Shown here piece by piece: positions 1 to 10,971 of a DNA stretch of 31,077 bases. Source of the stretch: Sperchopsis tessellata (Eukaryota; Arthropoda; Insecta; Coleoptera; Hydrophilidae). The notes under the pieces are model-generated. The model was not told where the DNA came from, searched no databases, and saw only the letters and a list, made by a program, of their open reading frames with translations. The stretch covers positions 1 through 31,077 of the forward strand of contig JAWQRN010000345.1 in assembly GCA_033557685.1 (NCBI GenBank), read 5' to 3'. A program made the translations under genes and the position numbers. The first letter of the stretch is position 1, and each line of letters begins with the position of its first letter.

Positions 1-140
1 ATTATATTTATATCTATATATGTATATATATCTTCTACACTCCTTTATCCATGAGGTTAAATTTCATTTTACACCATTCAACGGAATTTTCCTCCATGTT
101 CCGCAACAAATATGTCAGTGAATTATAGATATTATTTAGG

Positions 141-875
141 AAATGTACATTCACAGCGAATGAATCCAATCTAATAGAGAGGAATCGATTATGAAACCTC
201 CAAAAGATACATAGTGTACCACACAGGTGCATTTTGCGCAATCAATGACCCATTTCAACTCAATGAACCTTATTTAATTGCAAATTTCTTTAGCTACACA
301 CCGCTACGACCCAACCAAGGAGGACGTGAACTATTCCCCCTCTAGAAACGACTGCTTTCTCGGTTACACGAAGGCAAACATTAAAAAGCAGCCAAGAATT
401 TTCCAGAAAATATAACCACGGGCATATAATCCCAGCGAGCCATCCAGACTATCCTCTAAACAGTTCCAAGAGCCCCCGGTGCAAGGTAAATTGTAGAAAT
501 TTTCAATTTTCACCCTGTTCTGATAACAATATTTGAATGATTATTTTTATATTATACTGCAAATGTACATTCACATCGAATGCGTTCGGGCTAAAAGTGC
601 TCACTCGACTGTGAAACCCCCAAAAGGTTCCTAGTACATCACCCAGGAGACAGAGTTAATTCCACCTTCACCACCACGATGTTCGGAGGAGACAACCACT
701 CAGGTAAATTATATTTATATTAGAATATATAACTGTATTTGTAAATGTTAGTATATTTAGCTTGCGTATCAATATTGTTTCACTATAATTTTTATAACAC
801 TTCTTCAATTGTTTCAACTAGAGTTAATTGCACCTCCAACCCCACTATGTACGTTAGGGACAGTCACTGAGGTTG
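141..875. repeat. Degenerate internal direct repeats
   Basis: Two pairs of similar segments are visible. Positions 141-228 resemble 561-648 at an offset of 420 bases; both open with AAATGTACATTCACA/T and contain GTGAAACC(C/T)CCAAAAG-like text. Positions 652-704 resemble 820-873 at an offset of 168, both starting AGAGTTAATT(C/G)CACC. The pairs are diverged and no reading frame explains them. They probably belong to one old repetitive element of unknown class. The extreme left end (1-40) is simple TA-rich sequence. Confidence 0.55.
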
Positions 876-903
876 AAACCCATACCAAAGGAACAAGGTT
901 AAT

Positions 904-1455
904 TAATTTTGAAGTATCTGCAGGTTTATTTATCCATATTTCTCATTATACATATATGATTCATTTTGAATAAATTTCTGGGACATGAATTCAAAAAAAT
1001 AAAATATATTAATTCTTTACAACGTATCAAATGTCATAAAAATAGATTAAATTTTAAATTGTTTGTATATTCACTAAAATCGCCTAAAATACACATACTG
1101 CAAATAAAGAAAATGTATGAGCAAATATGTTTTTCGAAGTAAACATTTAATCTGATGCATTGTATTTTAATATACTCACGAAAACTCATTGTAAGGGAGT
1201 TAATAATGTTTTGGAGTATACTAAATTCGCCTTAAATAAAATTGCTTCCATATAATATAATAGAAACTCTATGTCTCTCAACCATATTTTTTTTATTTTA
1301 ATTTAGTTGGCCTTGACACGGGTCATCTAGCCTAGCTCTATGTATATTCAAAATCCTGAGTAATTTTTAAAATATTCAACAACACTCTAACGTATGCGCT
1401 CATTAAAATTACTACCTGAAAAACAAAAATCAAAACCTATCCTATTGAATGTTAT
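904..1455. other. AT-rich stretch, nothing recognised
   Basis: No reading frame of note, no RNA gene and no repeat boundary could be identified here. It is unique-looking AT-rich intergenic DNA between the left repeat and the 3' end of the first RTE fragment. Confidence 0.5.
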
Positions 1456-2800
1456 GAACTAACTAAGGTATTTACACCTAGCCGTCTTAATAATGTAGGT
1501 CACATATAGAGTATGTGTAACGGCCCAAACCACCGGTATATACAAGGCCACTGTCCCTATAACATTTCTGCCCTTAGTCTTACTTCTTTTACACACATTA
1601 ATTCTCAAACTCATTTTGTATAGTTCAATACTTTTTTGAGTTGTTTGGAGCTTCTGTATATGCAACGCCTTTAATGTTCACGTCTCACTAGCATACAAAA
1701 TCACAGGCAAAACACACTGATCGAAAACCCTTCGTTTCTAGCACAGAGGCATCTGCGACTTAAATATGTTGGTTAAACGTCCAGTTGTACTTCATGCAAG
1801 CTTTGCTCTTCACGGTATCTCTACGAAAATATCTCCATCTATCGTTATGAGCTGACCCAAATACGATTTCGATTAGTGTGTCCTCGATATATACAATGGT
1901 TGGCTTAGCTAGTTCATTGAGCATTACTTTCGTTTTACTAATAATGATCGTAAGGCAGGTATCTTTACTTCCAGAATCCTAATAAATAATTTTTTCTTGG
2001 AGCTTATCTGCAAATCTTAAACTATTAAGACATTCCCTATTTACTTTTATGCCTTTTTGTTCCCAATTTAGTTCCAAATACATACACTCTAGGGCTACAC
2101 TGAACAACTTCAGTCATATGATGTCTCCTTGTCTGGCACCTTTTGGAATATCAAACATTTCAGTTGTTTATGTAATTTATAGTAGATATAGATGGCTAGA
2201 AATAGCTGTATTTGAGCAGATGGAATAACATTTTGGACCAAAGATGTAATAACTTCAGATGTCTTGATCGAGAAAAATACTTTCAGTATAACATAGTAAC
2301 ATGTTATATTCGTTACACCTAGATATCAATTCATGCACATGTGCATGTGGTCAATACAGCTATATTCATTACGAAAGCCTGCATCTTCTTTAGGTTGGTA
2401 AGAATCGTATTGGTCTATAAGACGATTCATAGTTATTTTGGTAAGGATTTTATAAGCCACAGATTTGAGGCTGACTGGGCGGTAATTTTTCAAATCTTTT
2501 TTTATTTCCTTTCTTGTGGATTAAAATAATTGTTGCGTTGTTTCAAGACGCTGGTATATCTCTTGTGTCTATGCATGACGTATACAGTTTTGTCAGAACT
2601 CTACATATCATATCCCCAGCAATTGGTAGTATGCTAGTCATGGTCCCGTCTCCATCTGTTGCTTTTCCACACTTCATTGATTTTAAAGCATGTGAAACTT
2701 CTGAGGGTAATATTGGTGGACCTATTGGATTAACAGATGATTGTGGCAGACGAAGCAATCCTCGGGTTGGATTTCATGAACCTCATGAGACTGTTATTGA
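1456..2800 (-). mobile_element. RTE-type LINE fragment, copy 1 (ORF2 pieces)
   Basis: Read on the minus strand this is the reverse transcriptase part of a non-LTR retrotransposon. From its 5' side it shows a pre-RT stretch ending in LYTSCIDTRDIPAS (about 2758-2543), an RT block with NYRPVSL (about 2491-2470) and an AGFR motif (about 2380), then an RFAD motif (about 2016) followed by Lys where the second catalytic Asp should be. Last comes a C-terminal piece beginning KLQTTQKSIE (about 1655). Stops and frameshifts interrupt every part. The block order and wording match the RTE family often annotated as craniofacial development protein 2-like. A related copy lies at 20831-22625 in the same orientation. 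The 3' end is not clearly delimited and no target duplication was found. Confidence 0.8.
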
Positions 2801-2829
2801 TGTAAGAGGAGACTACTGAAAATTGGCAA

Positions 2830-3115
2830 TGAAGAAGTGAGTCTGGGCCTTCCTGGGTATAAGCTAACCAGTGTGCTCGTCCTACTTACCGATGATGTTA
2901 CGATCCAAGATATGACGGAATAAAAATTCCAAACTAAGACAAAAAATGAAATGGAGCACTGCAGACGGACAGATATTGCGTAGACTATAGAAGACTGAAC
3001 GATGTAACGAAGAATAGATGACACTTTAGACACCTTGGCAGGGTCACAATAGTTCTCCATATTAGACTTGAAAAGTGGTTGTTGGCAAGAAGAGCTGGTT
3101 CCTAAGGTTAGTTAA
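2830..3115 (+). pseudogene. Gypsy-type LTR retrotransposon RT fragment
   Basis: The plus strand encodes CVDYRRLNDVTK near 2977-3012 and, after a frame change, DDTLDTLAGSQ (about 3017-3050) followed by an in-frame stop and FSILDLKSGCWQ (to about 3088). These are the conserved first blocks of the Gypsy/Ty3 reverse transcriptase, including the LDLKSGY(W/H)Q region that carries the first catalytic Asp. A frameshift and stops show it is dead. Only this short section of pol is present; no LTR, protease or integrase was seen nearby. It directly abuts the 5' side of the minus-strand RTE fragment, so one element has probably broken or inserted into the other. Confidence 0.7.
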
Positions 3116-3798
3116 TATAGCAATTTAGAATAAAACCAGCGAACGAAGGGTATATATCACATATTTGTATATTAAACAAATATTGCCAAGGCCAATTCGC
3201 ATCGAAAGGAAATAATTGAATTTTCCAGCCAAATTCAATTATTTTGAGCACAATGGCTGTAAAGTACCTCTGGGCGTTCAAATATTGTGCCCTTTACATT
3301 TCATAGTATGACGTCACTGTAGTTGGTCAACTATTAGTTTGAAATCGTATTAAATTATTGTTTTTTAGATTTATTAAGTTATTGAGTACTGTAAAAATTT
3401 TGCACGTAGGCCGTGTCCGAACTGGTAAATTTAGATTTTAGGAATTAGTTCCATAAGAAGTATGTCGAATTTGAACGAACAATTATCTTTATTGGTACTA
3501 ACCTTGGATGTACAAACTAAGGATTTTTATGCTTGTGTACGGGACTAATTCTGATATTTTATAAGTAATAAAAAACTTCTGTGTTTTCTTAATCGAACGG
3601 CATTTAAACACTTGATATATTTAAGTTAACACCAAGAGGAATACAATATGTAGTTCATTGTAATCTTATATATTTTCACCAACACTTTTGCTTCTTAATG
3701 ACTTAAGCAAATATACGATATATTTATTTAATTTTAACATTTTTGTTGTGCCGTAAGGGACAGTAGCGTAGTGTATTTTATAATAAACTATCAATTTG
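3116..3798. other. AT-rich intergenic stretch
   Basis: No coding potential, RNA gene or repeat could be supported here. Confidence 0.5.
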
Positions 3799-3811
3799 TA
3801 GTTCTCAAGTT

Positions 3812-4129
3812 TTTAGTCGTCTCGTAGCTCAGTGACTAAGTACTAGGCTACTAAGCGTGGGGTATCGGGTTCGAGTCCCAGAGACGTTCGGCTTTTTGTG
3901 ATTAGGGAAAAGTCTTTGTAGTGCTCGTCTTCCGGGAGGGGCGTACAACGGTGAGTCCCGTGTATTTTAGGTAAAATTAAGACCTCGTGCATCTAAAGGA
4001 ACCCAATTCCAGTTGGAACACTGGATGCGGCAAAATTGCCTGGTGAGGGAGCCTAATCCCTGGCGTCGGTGATTAGTCAAAGCAGCAGAAATAGGCCGAC
4101 GTTAAGTAAACAAAGAAACTAAACTAAAC
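3812..4129 (+). mobile_element. tRNA-derived SINE with 13-bp target duplication
   Basis: The 5' head is tRNA-like. It has a Pol III box A (TAGCTCAGTGAC, 3825-3836), a perfect box B (GGTTCGAGTCC, 3868-3878), and complementary ends CGTCTC (3818-3823) and GAGACG (3881-3886) that mimic an acceptor stem. A non-tRNA body of about 225 bases follows and ends in a short AACTAAACTAAACT tail. The insertion is bracketed by an exact 13-bp direct repeat, TAGTTCTCAAGTT, at 3799-3811 and 4130-4142, which fixes its boundaries and shows LINE-assisted retroposition. The exact repeat suggests a fairly recent insertion. The parent tRNA could not be assigned. Confidence 0.88.
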
Positions 4130-4142
4130 TAGTTCTCAAGTT

Positions 4143-4840
4143 GATTTTTTTTGTTGTTGTAAATGATCACTACATAAGTATTACTTTTGTCAGTTTCACA
4201 TCTGTTGCCTAAGAGTCAATCGTACCAAATAATAAAATATTAGTAATTCTGTACTTCGACCGTTTATATACTTATGTTTATAAAATTTGTATAGGTATTG
4301 ATAAAAGCAGAAAATAAATATTAACACTTGCAATACGACATTTTACAATGTATTTGACATAAGCGCCCGAAGTCAAACAAGCCGTTAAAACTCATTAGGA
4401 TCTAGTGTACCATCTGTTAAAATGTACCTCGATATCTACACTAAAACAAATTCTAAACCTAAATTCTAAAATTCGCGATGTATTAAAAACATAAATTCTA
4501 AATCGTGATATACTACCCATTTAAATTTGGTTCACTTCATATAATTATATTTAGTTTCCAATATTTATCAAATTGGGCATGACCATATACTCTGTTTAAT
4601 TTCGTAATTGTATTGTATGATTCTACACTATACTATAAAAGCTACCAAAGTATGCACCAATTTTAAATATTGAATGGATTATATACTATCTGTAATATTG
4701 GTTTTTCTAGATGAACATTTAAAAAAATAAGTAAGAAGCGCCACTGTAAATATTACTTCTCATAGGGATATTAGGTTGTAAGAGTTGTAACCGGAAATGT
4801 GGTGTTTAACCGTTGGTAGTTAACGTCTGTCCATAGAAAA
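4143..4840. other. Upstream region of RpS28
   Basis: AT-rich DNA without a reading frame. It must contain the RpS28 promoter, but apart from the initiator at its right end no element could be recognised. Confidence 0.45.
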
Positions 4841-4850
4841 TCTCTTTTGA
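4841..4850 (+). promoter_or_regulatory. RpS28: TCT initiator / 5' TOP start of RpS28
   Basis: The sequence TCTCTTTTGA lies 52 bases upstream of the start codon. Animal ribosomal protein genes start transcription at a C within a pyrimidine run (the TCT initiator), giving mRNAs with a 5' terminal oligopyrimidine tract that couples their translation to growth signalling. A start at about 4844 would leave a 58-nt 5' UTR. The placement is inferred from the motif only. Confidence 0.55.
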
Positions 4851-4901
4851 TTCGTCACCTGCTCTAGAACAGCAACCACGTGTATTAAATAACACAAAAA
4901 C

Positions 4902-5099
4902 ATGGATAAACCAGTAGTTTTGGCTCGTGTCATTAAAGTTTTAGGGCGTACTGGATCCCAGGGCCAGTGCACGCAAGTAAAAGTAGAATTCATCGGTGAA
5001 CAAAACCGACAAATTATCCGCAATGTAAAGGGACCCGTAAGAGAAGGTGATATCCTCACGCTTCTAGAATCTGAACGTGAAGCTAGAAGATTAAGATAA
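4902..5099 (+). CDS. RpS28: Small ribosomal subunit protein eS28 (RpS28)
   Basis: A complete 65-residue protein, the usual length for eS28, a component of the 40S subunit located at the mRNA exit/E-site side of the head. It begins MDKPVVLARVIKVLGRTGSQ and retains the family's invariant GQCTQVKVEF and GPVREGDILTLLESEREARR sections. Compared with the fly protein as I recall it, only a few conservative changes are seen. The protein is an OB-fold, with no signal peptide or membrane segment. The start at 4902 is the only Met that gives the conserved N-terminus, and the coding region is in one exon. The stop TAA is followed almost at once by a splice donor (GTAAGT at 5104), so the mRNA continues in a distant 3' UTR exon at 8322. 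No premature stop or frameshift is present; this looks like the functional gene rather than a processed copy, since it keeps an intron and a TOP-like start. Confidence 0.97.
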   Translation: MDKPVVLARVIKVLGRTGSQGQCTQVKVEFIGEQNRQIIRNVKGPVREGDILTLLESEREARRLR

Positions 5100-7411
5100 T
5101 TAGGTAAGTAATTCGTTTACTTTATGACATGTAAAATTAAAATTCACATGTAAAATTAAAATTCACCGATAAATCTTCAGAATTTATATCTTTTTATTAC
5201 ATATATATCAAATACTTGTCTGGATTATTTAATGTAATTTAGATTTAGTGTAGATTTTATTATATGGTGACTTGTGTTTATAGATGAATTTAATATTTGT
5301 ATAATGTACACCATGTCTGGGCAGAAATTTGCAGGCTACAGGCTTCTATTAATAGTCTCCGTAAGTACATTGTAGTCTATTAACGAACATTTTTAAACTG
5401 ACCTATCATCAAGTCATCATCCTAAAGTTCAACAAGTGCATCTTATGACTTCTAAAAGTCTCTGATCTCCTGAATAAATGCAAAACTGTACCACCACATG
5501 TCTGTATGTAATAGTTCCTATTCACTTCCTTCATTCGTCAAACTGGAATTTAATCCTTCATTGTGAAGACTTCTTCTTTAAAGCAAGTTCACAGTGATAA
5601 TGTGATTCATATTTAAAATTATTTAATGTATATTGCTTGCTGACGAATAATGTAGTGTAACGAAAACAAATTGGTAAAATCATTGTTTCTGAACCAAATA
5701 TCTATTATTTTGGTTGTTAGCATACATAGTAACTTGATAAAAGTTTTTATACCAAAGATTTTCATAATTTGCAATGTACATTAATTTGTTTTTAGAAGTT
5801 AAAGTATTTTTATTCATTGCGTCAGGCTCCCTAAAATGTGTGGTCCACTGGTGAACTGGGATCTTTACCAATATGTTTGCTACCTTTGTCGTAATGTTTA
5901 ATTAGACATATGTAAGTAAAAGAACCCTTACCAATATTTATTTCTGTAAGTCAGAAGTTACATACTCATTTTGTAGCCCTTCTATTTAACATGTTTTAAA
6001 TGGGAAACATTATATTTTCAAAAATGTATTATGTTAAAAGTTTTTTTTTGGTAATTGTTTACTAAATATGTGTTGCTCAGTTTTTAGTGTGACAGATCAT
6101 TTGACTCCCAAGCGCACATACTGGTATCGGTTGGTATTTACTTCTGTTTCAGTTTGTTATATATTGCGGGTACGCATACATTCAATAGAGAAAAATGGCA
6201 AACAAATTAAAAATCACAATGAATAATAAAGAACCAGACAATATGCACCCTTTATTCTTTACATTATATAAATTTATTAAAAGTGTGACTCCAAATAACA
6301 TGTTAGCTGACAGCTTATTTTAGTTGTCTGTAAATTAAACAAAGATTAAATATAATAATAGCTTACTTTTATTCTTGTATACATTTTAACAAAAGGTATA
6401 TCCTTTGTGTTAGGTAATTAAGTATAAATAATTCGGATGGTAAACAAGTAATTGTTTAAATATTTAACAGTTGATTGTTGGTAATATATTTATCAAATTA
6501 TGCGCACATGAGACTCATAAAAACATCATATTCCGATGATGCACAAATGTTTAGCCTGCCACAGGTAGTACAGCTAACTAAATATTAACAAGACTGCCTA
6601 CTCTGGCGGAAATCTTTCAGAAATGTTTGAATTTCTATTAATATCGGCAAGATTAGCAAAGCATCTTTACCATATAATTTTCAAAATGACACATATCACA
6701 GCCATCTCTCCAGTCAGCTGGTGATATGGCACCAAAGTAACACCAACTGTGTACAGGTGTCACAAAATTGATTCTGTACATTGAGATCTGTTATCATAAG
6801 TGATACGAGTGTACTTTTAAATTTGGCACTTTTGTGTATTTGTGTAGGAAGCAATATCCATTGACAAAAATGATGTATGTGCAACACTTCAAAAAAAGCT
6901 GAAAAATTCGTTATTTCTCATTTTGCCATTATCCACCACCACTTTTTATTTTACATCATTTGAAAATGTCATACCTGCTTCCAATATTTCGCCTTCTTAG
7001 GGATATCAAGTTCTTTTTTTTAAATAAGGACTATTATTTTGTATCATATGTGGTAAAATTTTTGATCTGGTATTCTAAAAACTGAAATTATATTTGATAG
7101 TTATAGATCTATGATGGCTGTGACTTACTCTTCAATAATTGCCAAAAAACACCAAAACGTGTGTTATGATAAGGATCTGCATTCAGTTCACACTTCAAAT
7201 AAAATGCAACAATGGTTTTCCAGGGATATTTCCAAGAATATCTTGTAAGACCAACCCACTTCCACCATAATTTAATTGAATTTGGTTCATTTAGTCAGCT
7301 GGATTTAGATATTTTTCCAGGCCATATTAGTAATTGGCACCTCCACACACAAAACACAAGCATTACAAATCAGAAAATAGAAAATTCGATGTTTTGTGGA
7401 TAACCATAATT

Positions 7412-7634
7412 TAGAAAATAGAAAAATATTGTTGTTCCACAAAGTTTTAATATATATATAATATTCCGACCGCTTTCGACCACACTGGGTCATTCTCAAG
7501 CTTTCAAGTCAATGAAGGCAACAACACAACTAACTGGTTGATTCAAAAGCTTGAGAATGACCTAGTGTAGTCGAAACCGGTCGCAATATTATATATATAT
7601 ATTAAACTTTGTGGAACATTTTTTTATTTTCTAA
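7412..7634. repeat. Fold-back element with arms of about 95 bp
   Basis: The left arm (about 7412-7511) and right arm (about 7541-7634) are reverse complements with few mismatches. Each reads from TTAGAAAATA through TGTTCCACAAAGTTT, a TATATATA run, and CGACCG-TTTCGAC to GGTCATTCTCAAGCTT. The loop of about 30 bases is unrelated sequence. The TTCGAC/GTCGAAACCGGTCG wording is widespread in insect repeats. It could be a foldback/MITE transposon or two inverted copies of a PLE-type terminal repeat. No clear target duplication was found. Confidence 0.8.
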
Positions 7635-8072
7635 AACAGGCATTATACGTTAAAAATACTTGATATTTTGAAACCGGGAAAGTACTGATATCAGAATACA
7701 TAGTCACTAAAAAACACAAAAATACCTTTATTTGTCCTTGCCTCAAAAAGACAAGTTGCACTCTTATAAAATAAAACAGTATTTAAATAGTTTGCATAAC
7801 ATAGAAGTTTTGTATTTTATAGTTTGTATTTTTTTTAAACTTGTTACTTCTTTATAATCTGGAGTAATAGTAACTGCATGATTTTTAAAGCTACATATTT
7901 CTGAAGAAAAGCTAAATCTTAGTTAATTTTATTTAACTTTTGAACATCCTACTGTAATTACAAACTGCAAGTTACCAATAGCTACAATTTTCAAGAGTTT
8001 TTTATTAAGTTCGTTTTATCTTTAAACTTGTGTAATTATTACAATAATTATTAGTGTCACATTTAAAAATAT

Positions 8073-8278
8073 GTGCCTCGGTAGCCGTATAGGTGAGAGC
8101 GTTTGGGCATTAGCTATGTGACTGTGAGGTGGCTAGGGTTCGATTCCCTGCCCAGGAGAATTTTCTTAGGTAAAATCTCAGGGGCTTGGAGTAAATTTGT
8201 TAAAAATGAATAGAATTGGTTTAAACCACATACTTATTGGCCTAATGACTCAGTCATTAATTGATTTAAAAAAAAATG
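8073..8278 (+). mobile_element. tRNA-derived SINE, second family
   Basis: A tRNA-like head with box A (TAGCCGTATAGG, 8082-8093) and a perfect box B (GGTTCGATTCC, 8137-8147) is followed by a short body and an A-rich tail. The flanking direct repeats TTTAAAAATAT at 8062-8072 and 8279-8289 form an 11-bp target duplication. Its body differs from the SINE at 3812-4129, so it is another family. It lies about 45 bases upstream of the RpS28 3' UTR acceptor, close to where the branch point should be. Confidence 0.8.
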
Positions 8279-8321
8279 TTTAAAAATATTGGTACTAATT
8301 TATCTTTTCTGTTTGTTTCAG

Positions 8322-8435
8322 TGCCGCCGATATACATTAATAAAAACCTACAGTTTAAGAAACTTTATCCTGTTGTATGCTTAATAAGAATTTGTATTTA
8401 GCAAATATGGAATAAAATTTTTTAAATAACTTTTG
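8322..8435 (+). other. RpS28: RpS28 3' UTR terminal exon and polyadenylation signal
   Basis: The sequence after the acceptor at 8321 is noncoding and carries AATAAA at 8411-8416 (with an earlier AATAAA at 8339-8344), followed by a T-rich stretch suited to cleavage. The exon end is approximate. It completes the RpS28 transcript whose coding exon is at 4844-5103. Confidence 0.65.
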
Positions 8436-9499
8436 TTTTATTTTAAATTATTTCTTAAAAAAGTGTTTCGTAAGGAACTAGAAATCTGGCTAATATAAGG
8501 GTAGTTCCTAGAAAATTTCAGCAATGCACAAATAATTTCCAACGTATTCCATATTTTATCAGCTTGAAATATTGTTGGTTTGGAATCCATAAAGACCATA
8601 TAAGCTTTTTTTTAGAGTAGTGTTTTCCATGCAAAACTTCTTACTTTATTTATTATTAATTTCTCAAAATGTTATGTTAGGTCCAAAAAATATTTTGCTC
8701 ATTTGTATTTTAAGCAAAAATGACATATTTAGTTCATACAAAGAGTTAGTACTTACGTAATAATGGGAATTTTCCATGACCTAGGGATTTATCCATACCC
8801 TAGGAAAGTCATTTATTAAAGGTGTCTAGGTAAACATTTATTAATATACTCTCTATAAGAATCATTTGCTGCCTAGTTTGGTTAGATCCTTTGTATGATA
8901 AACATCACGGAAGTGTTTAAGTAAATGCGAATTGAAGTGAAATTTTTTTAATTTTTATTAGTTCATAAAATTAAAGACAATTGTGAAGTGGGCATTGTGC
9001 ACTAACAACATGCAAGGCAAAAACGTGTAAACACTGACAAAACTTTAGTGAAATGAAGAAAATGTGCAAATCATCTGAGTGAGTTGCTATAAACAATAGT
9101 TTAAATAGACAAGCTGTTGATGATTTGTCTGAAAAACTATTACAATTACTTCATACAAAAAATTAAAATCTAAGTGCTTATGATGACCAAGTAACCAATA
9201 AAGATGTGTAGTTCAGAAAATCTATATATTGTTGAGCAGTTCTACCTCCTTTGCCAAAAAATTCCCAAGATGTTCATGATTCCTTAGAAGCTGTGCAAAA
9301 CATGACATCAAAACTTTGTGCCCTTTAACTGTAAAGAAACTTAGTTTATTGTACAGTAACAAAGAAATTTTTGTTGGAATTTTTACATATTGTAGAAACA
9401 TTTTTTTCCAAATGTGTACCATTCACATTGTCATGAATGGTTATTTACCATAAATTTTGTACCTCCTCCTCAACAAGAATACTTCTATTTAATTGTGTG
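8436..9499. other. AT-rich intergenic stretch
   Basis: No gene was recognised. A small imperfect palindrome, CCTAGGG at 8780-8786 and CCCTAGG at 8808-8814, is visible. The right part (about 9230-9499) may be the decayed 5' region of the PLE that follows, but no motif proves it. Confidence 0.4.
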
Positions 9500-10720
9500 C
9501 ATTTGAATTAAACAGTTGGAAAATTGGATTATCTTCGAGCCCCAAGAAAATAGGGCTGACAAAGTTTTTTGCTTGTTTATGTTAAATAAGTCCCAATATA
9601 TTGATAAAGTCACTTGTATTTGCAACGAGAATGGTTTTCAGGTTCTTAAGGTTAATTCTCTTACTTTTAAAGTCCAAATTAAAATTTACTGTGCAGAGTT
9701 ACCTTCATCTGAAAATGTACGAAGTCGCACTTATGAACCCTCATGTGTATATATTACCAAAAATTCATAAGCCCCATTTTTCAATTATACCTATTAGTTT
9801 GGTTCTTTCGCTTGTAAATTGTCTATTGTCTTAGGCACGTTAAATTCTCGTTTTCTCATACAATAAAAATAGTGAGAAGCTGATAACTAAACTTTCTTAC
9901 ACACACTTGAGACCAAATTCTCTTCTTATTTTGACTTCGGTTCCTGTTAATGGAGATATAACTATCATTAGCTGTCACCTCACAGAATCAGAAAGAAAAT
10001 AATATCACTCGAGCTATTTTAGATTTACTATGCGTAACTACAACAAAATTATTTTTCTTTTTATAATACGTTTGAGTATTGGACGTCCTTTAAGCCCCCC
10101 ATTTGGCAGACTTCTTTATGAACAACTTTAAGTTGTCTTTTCATGTCATATGATCACGTTATGAATAAGATTTACTTTTGGGTTAGATATGTGGATGATA
10201 TTATTTGTTTAGTTCCGAGCGATTCGTATGATATGGAAGCTATTTTAATGTTAATGAACAGCCATCAGAACAAGATCAATTATTCTGTTGAGTTTGAGAG
10301 TGATTGCAGCATTAAATTCTTTGATCTGTCTTCCACTATGGTCAGGGTATAAAGTATGACACATCGAAAACCCACTCATACAGATCATTGTATTCCTTAT
10401 CCTTCTAACCATCTGATGAGCTACAAAACGTCCATTTTTTAATGCCATGTCTCATCACTATTCCCCTGGGCTATCCAACCTTTATTTTAGAGATCAAAAC
10501 TATTTTACAAATCACTTTGAATAATGGCTTTGCCATTGATATTGCAAGGATTCTTGAGCAAAATGGTTGTATTCGAAGGAAGGAACATACATGGAACTTT
10601 GCTATATACATCAATAGTGTGCACCACTCCTTTGATCCTAATACAGGCGTAAAATATCTCTACTTTATCCTAGGGTAAAAAATGTTCTACTACTGTGAAT
10701 TTAGAAATTGATTTATCTAG
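9500..10720 (+). pseudogene. Penelope-like element copy 1: RT pseudogene
   Basis: Fragments of a Penelope-like reverse transcriptase run along the plus strand in several frames. Visible blocks are a PLLADFFMNN-like piece near 10105-10125, the catalytic RYVDDI motif (RT motif C, about 10185-10202), VEFESDCSIKFFDLS (about 10291-10331), the PLE version of the thumb-side FLDL motif, and a downstream block ending NNGFAIDIARIL (to about 10550). Stops and frameshifts occur throughout. The upstream part (9510-9830) corresponds to 16645-16990 read in reverse, and 9930-10530 corresponds to 17140-17697, so a second copy of the same subfamily lies nearby. No GIY-YIG domain is recognisable in this copy. 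Confidence 0.8.
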
Positions 10721-10971
10721 GAGGAAGAGTAATGTAGAAAATTTAAATGAGCTAGTTAACTGCTGCTAGTCCAGCTTTTTCAAGAGCAGAAATTTCCATA
10801 GGTGGCTCACTAGACTGCTTTGCCATTTACTTATTGACTTATAACATCACACTTGTTTTATTCATTTACGTATTTTAATTTTTATGACGATGTTATATAT
10901 CAAAAGTTCTATTTTTAACTTGTTTTTCATGTTTGTTTATTTGCTGCACATTTTTGTTCTATACAGTATAT

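Larger units (their letters stand above)
5104..8321 (+). other. RpS28: 3' UTR intron of RpS28 (3.2 kb)
   Basis: The donor TAG|GTAAGT is at 5103/5104 and the acceptor TTTCTGTTTGTTTCAG ends at 8321; both are strong consensus sites. The intron begins 4 nt after the stop codon, close enough that the exon junction should not provoke nonsense-mediated decay. Most of 5110-7411 and 7635-8060 is plain AT-rich DNA in which no snoRNA or gene could be recognised. It contains a fold-back element (7412-7634) and a SINE (8073-8278). Ribosomal protein introns often host snoRNAs; none could be proven by eye. Confidence 0.75.

Noticed and set aside
3818..3886. Possible functional tRNA gene
   Set aside because: The boxes and end pairing are good, but the D and anticodon arms do not fold cleanly, and the sequence continues into a body with target duplications outside it, so it is the head of a SINE.
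4820..5059. 79-codon minus-strand open frame over RpS28
   Set aside because: It is the antisense shadow of the highly conserved eS28 coding exon.
10401..10425. CTGATGAG as an exact hammerhead core start
   Set aside because: It lies in the PLE reverse-transcriptase coding section (the SNHPMSHK-type block), and no GAAA with a supporting stem follows.
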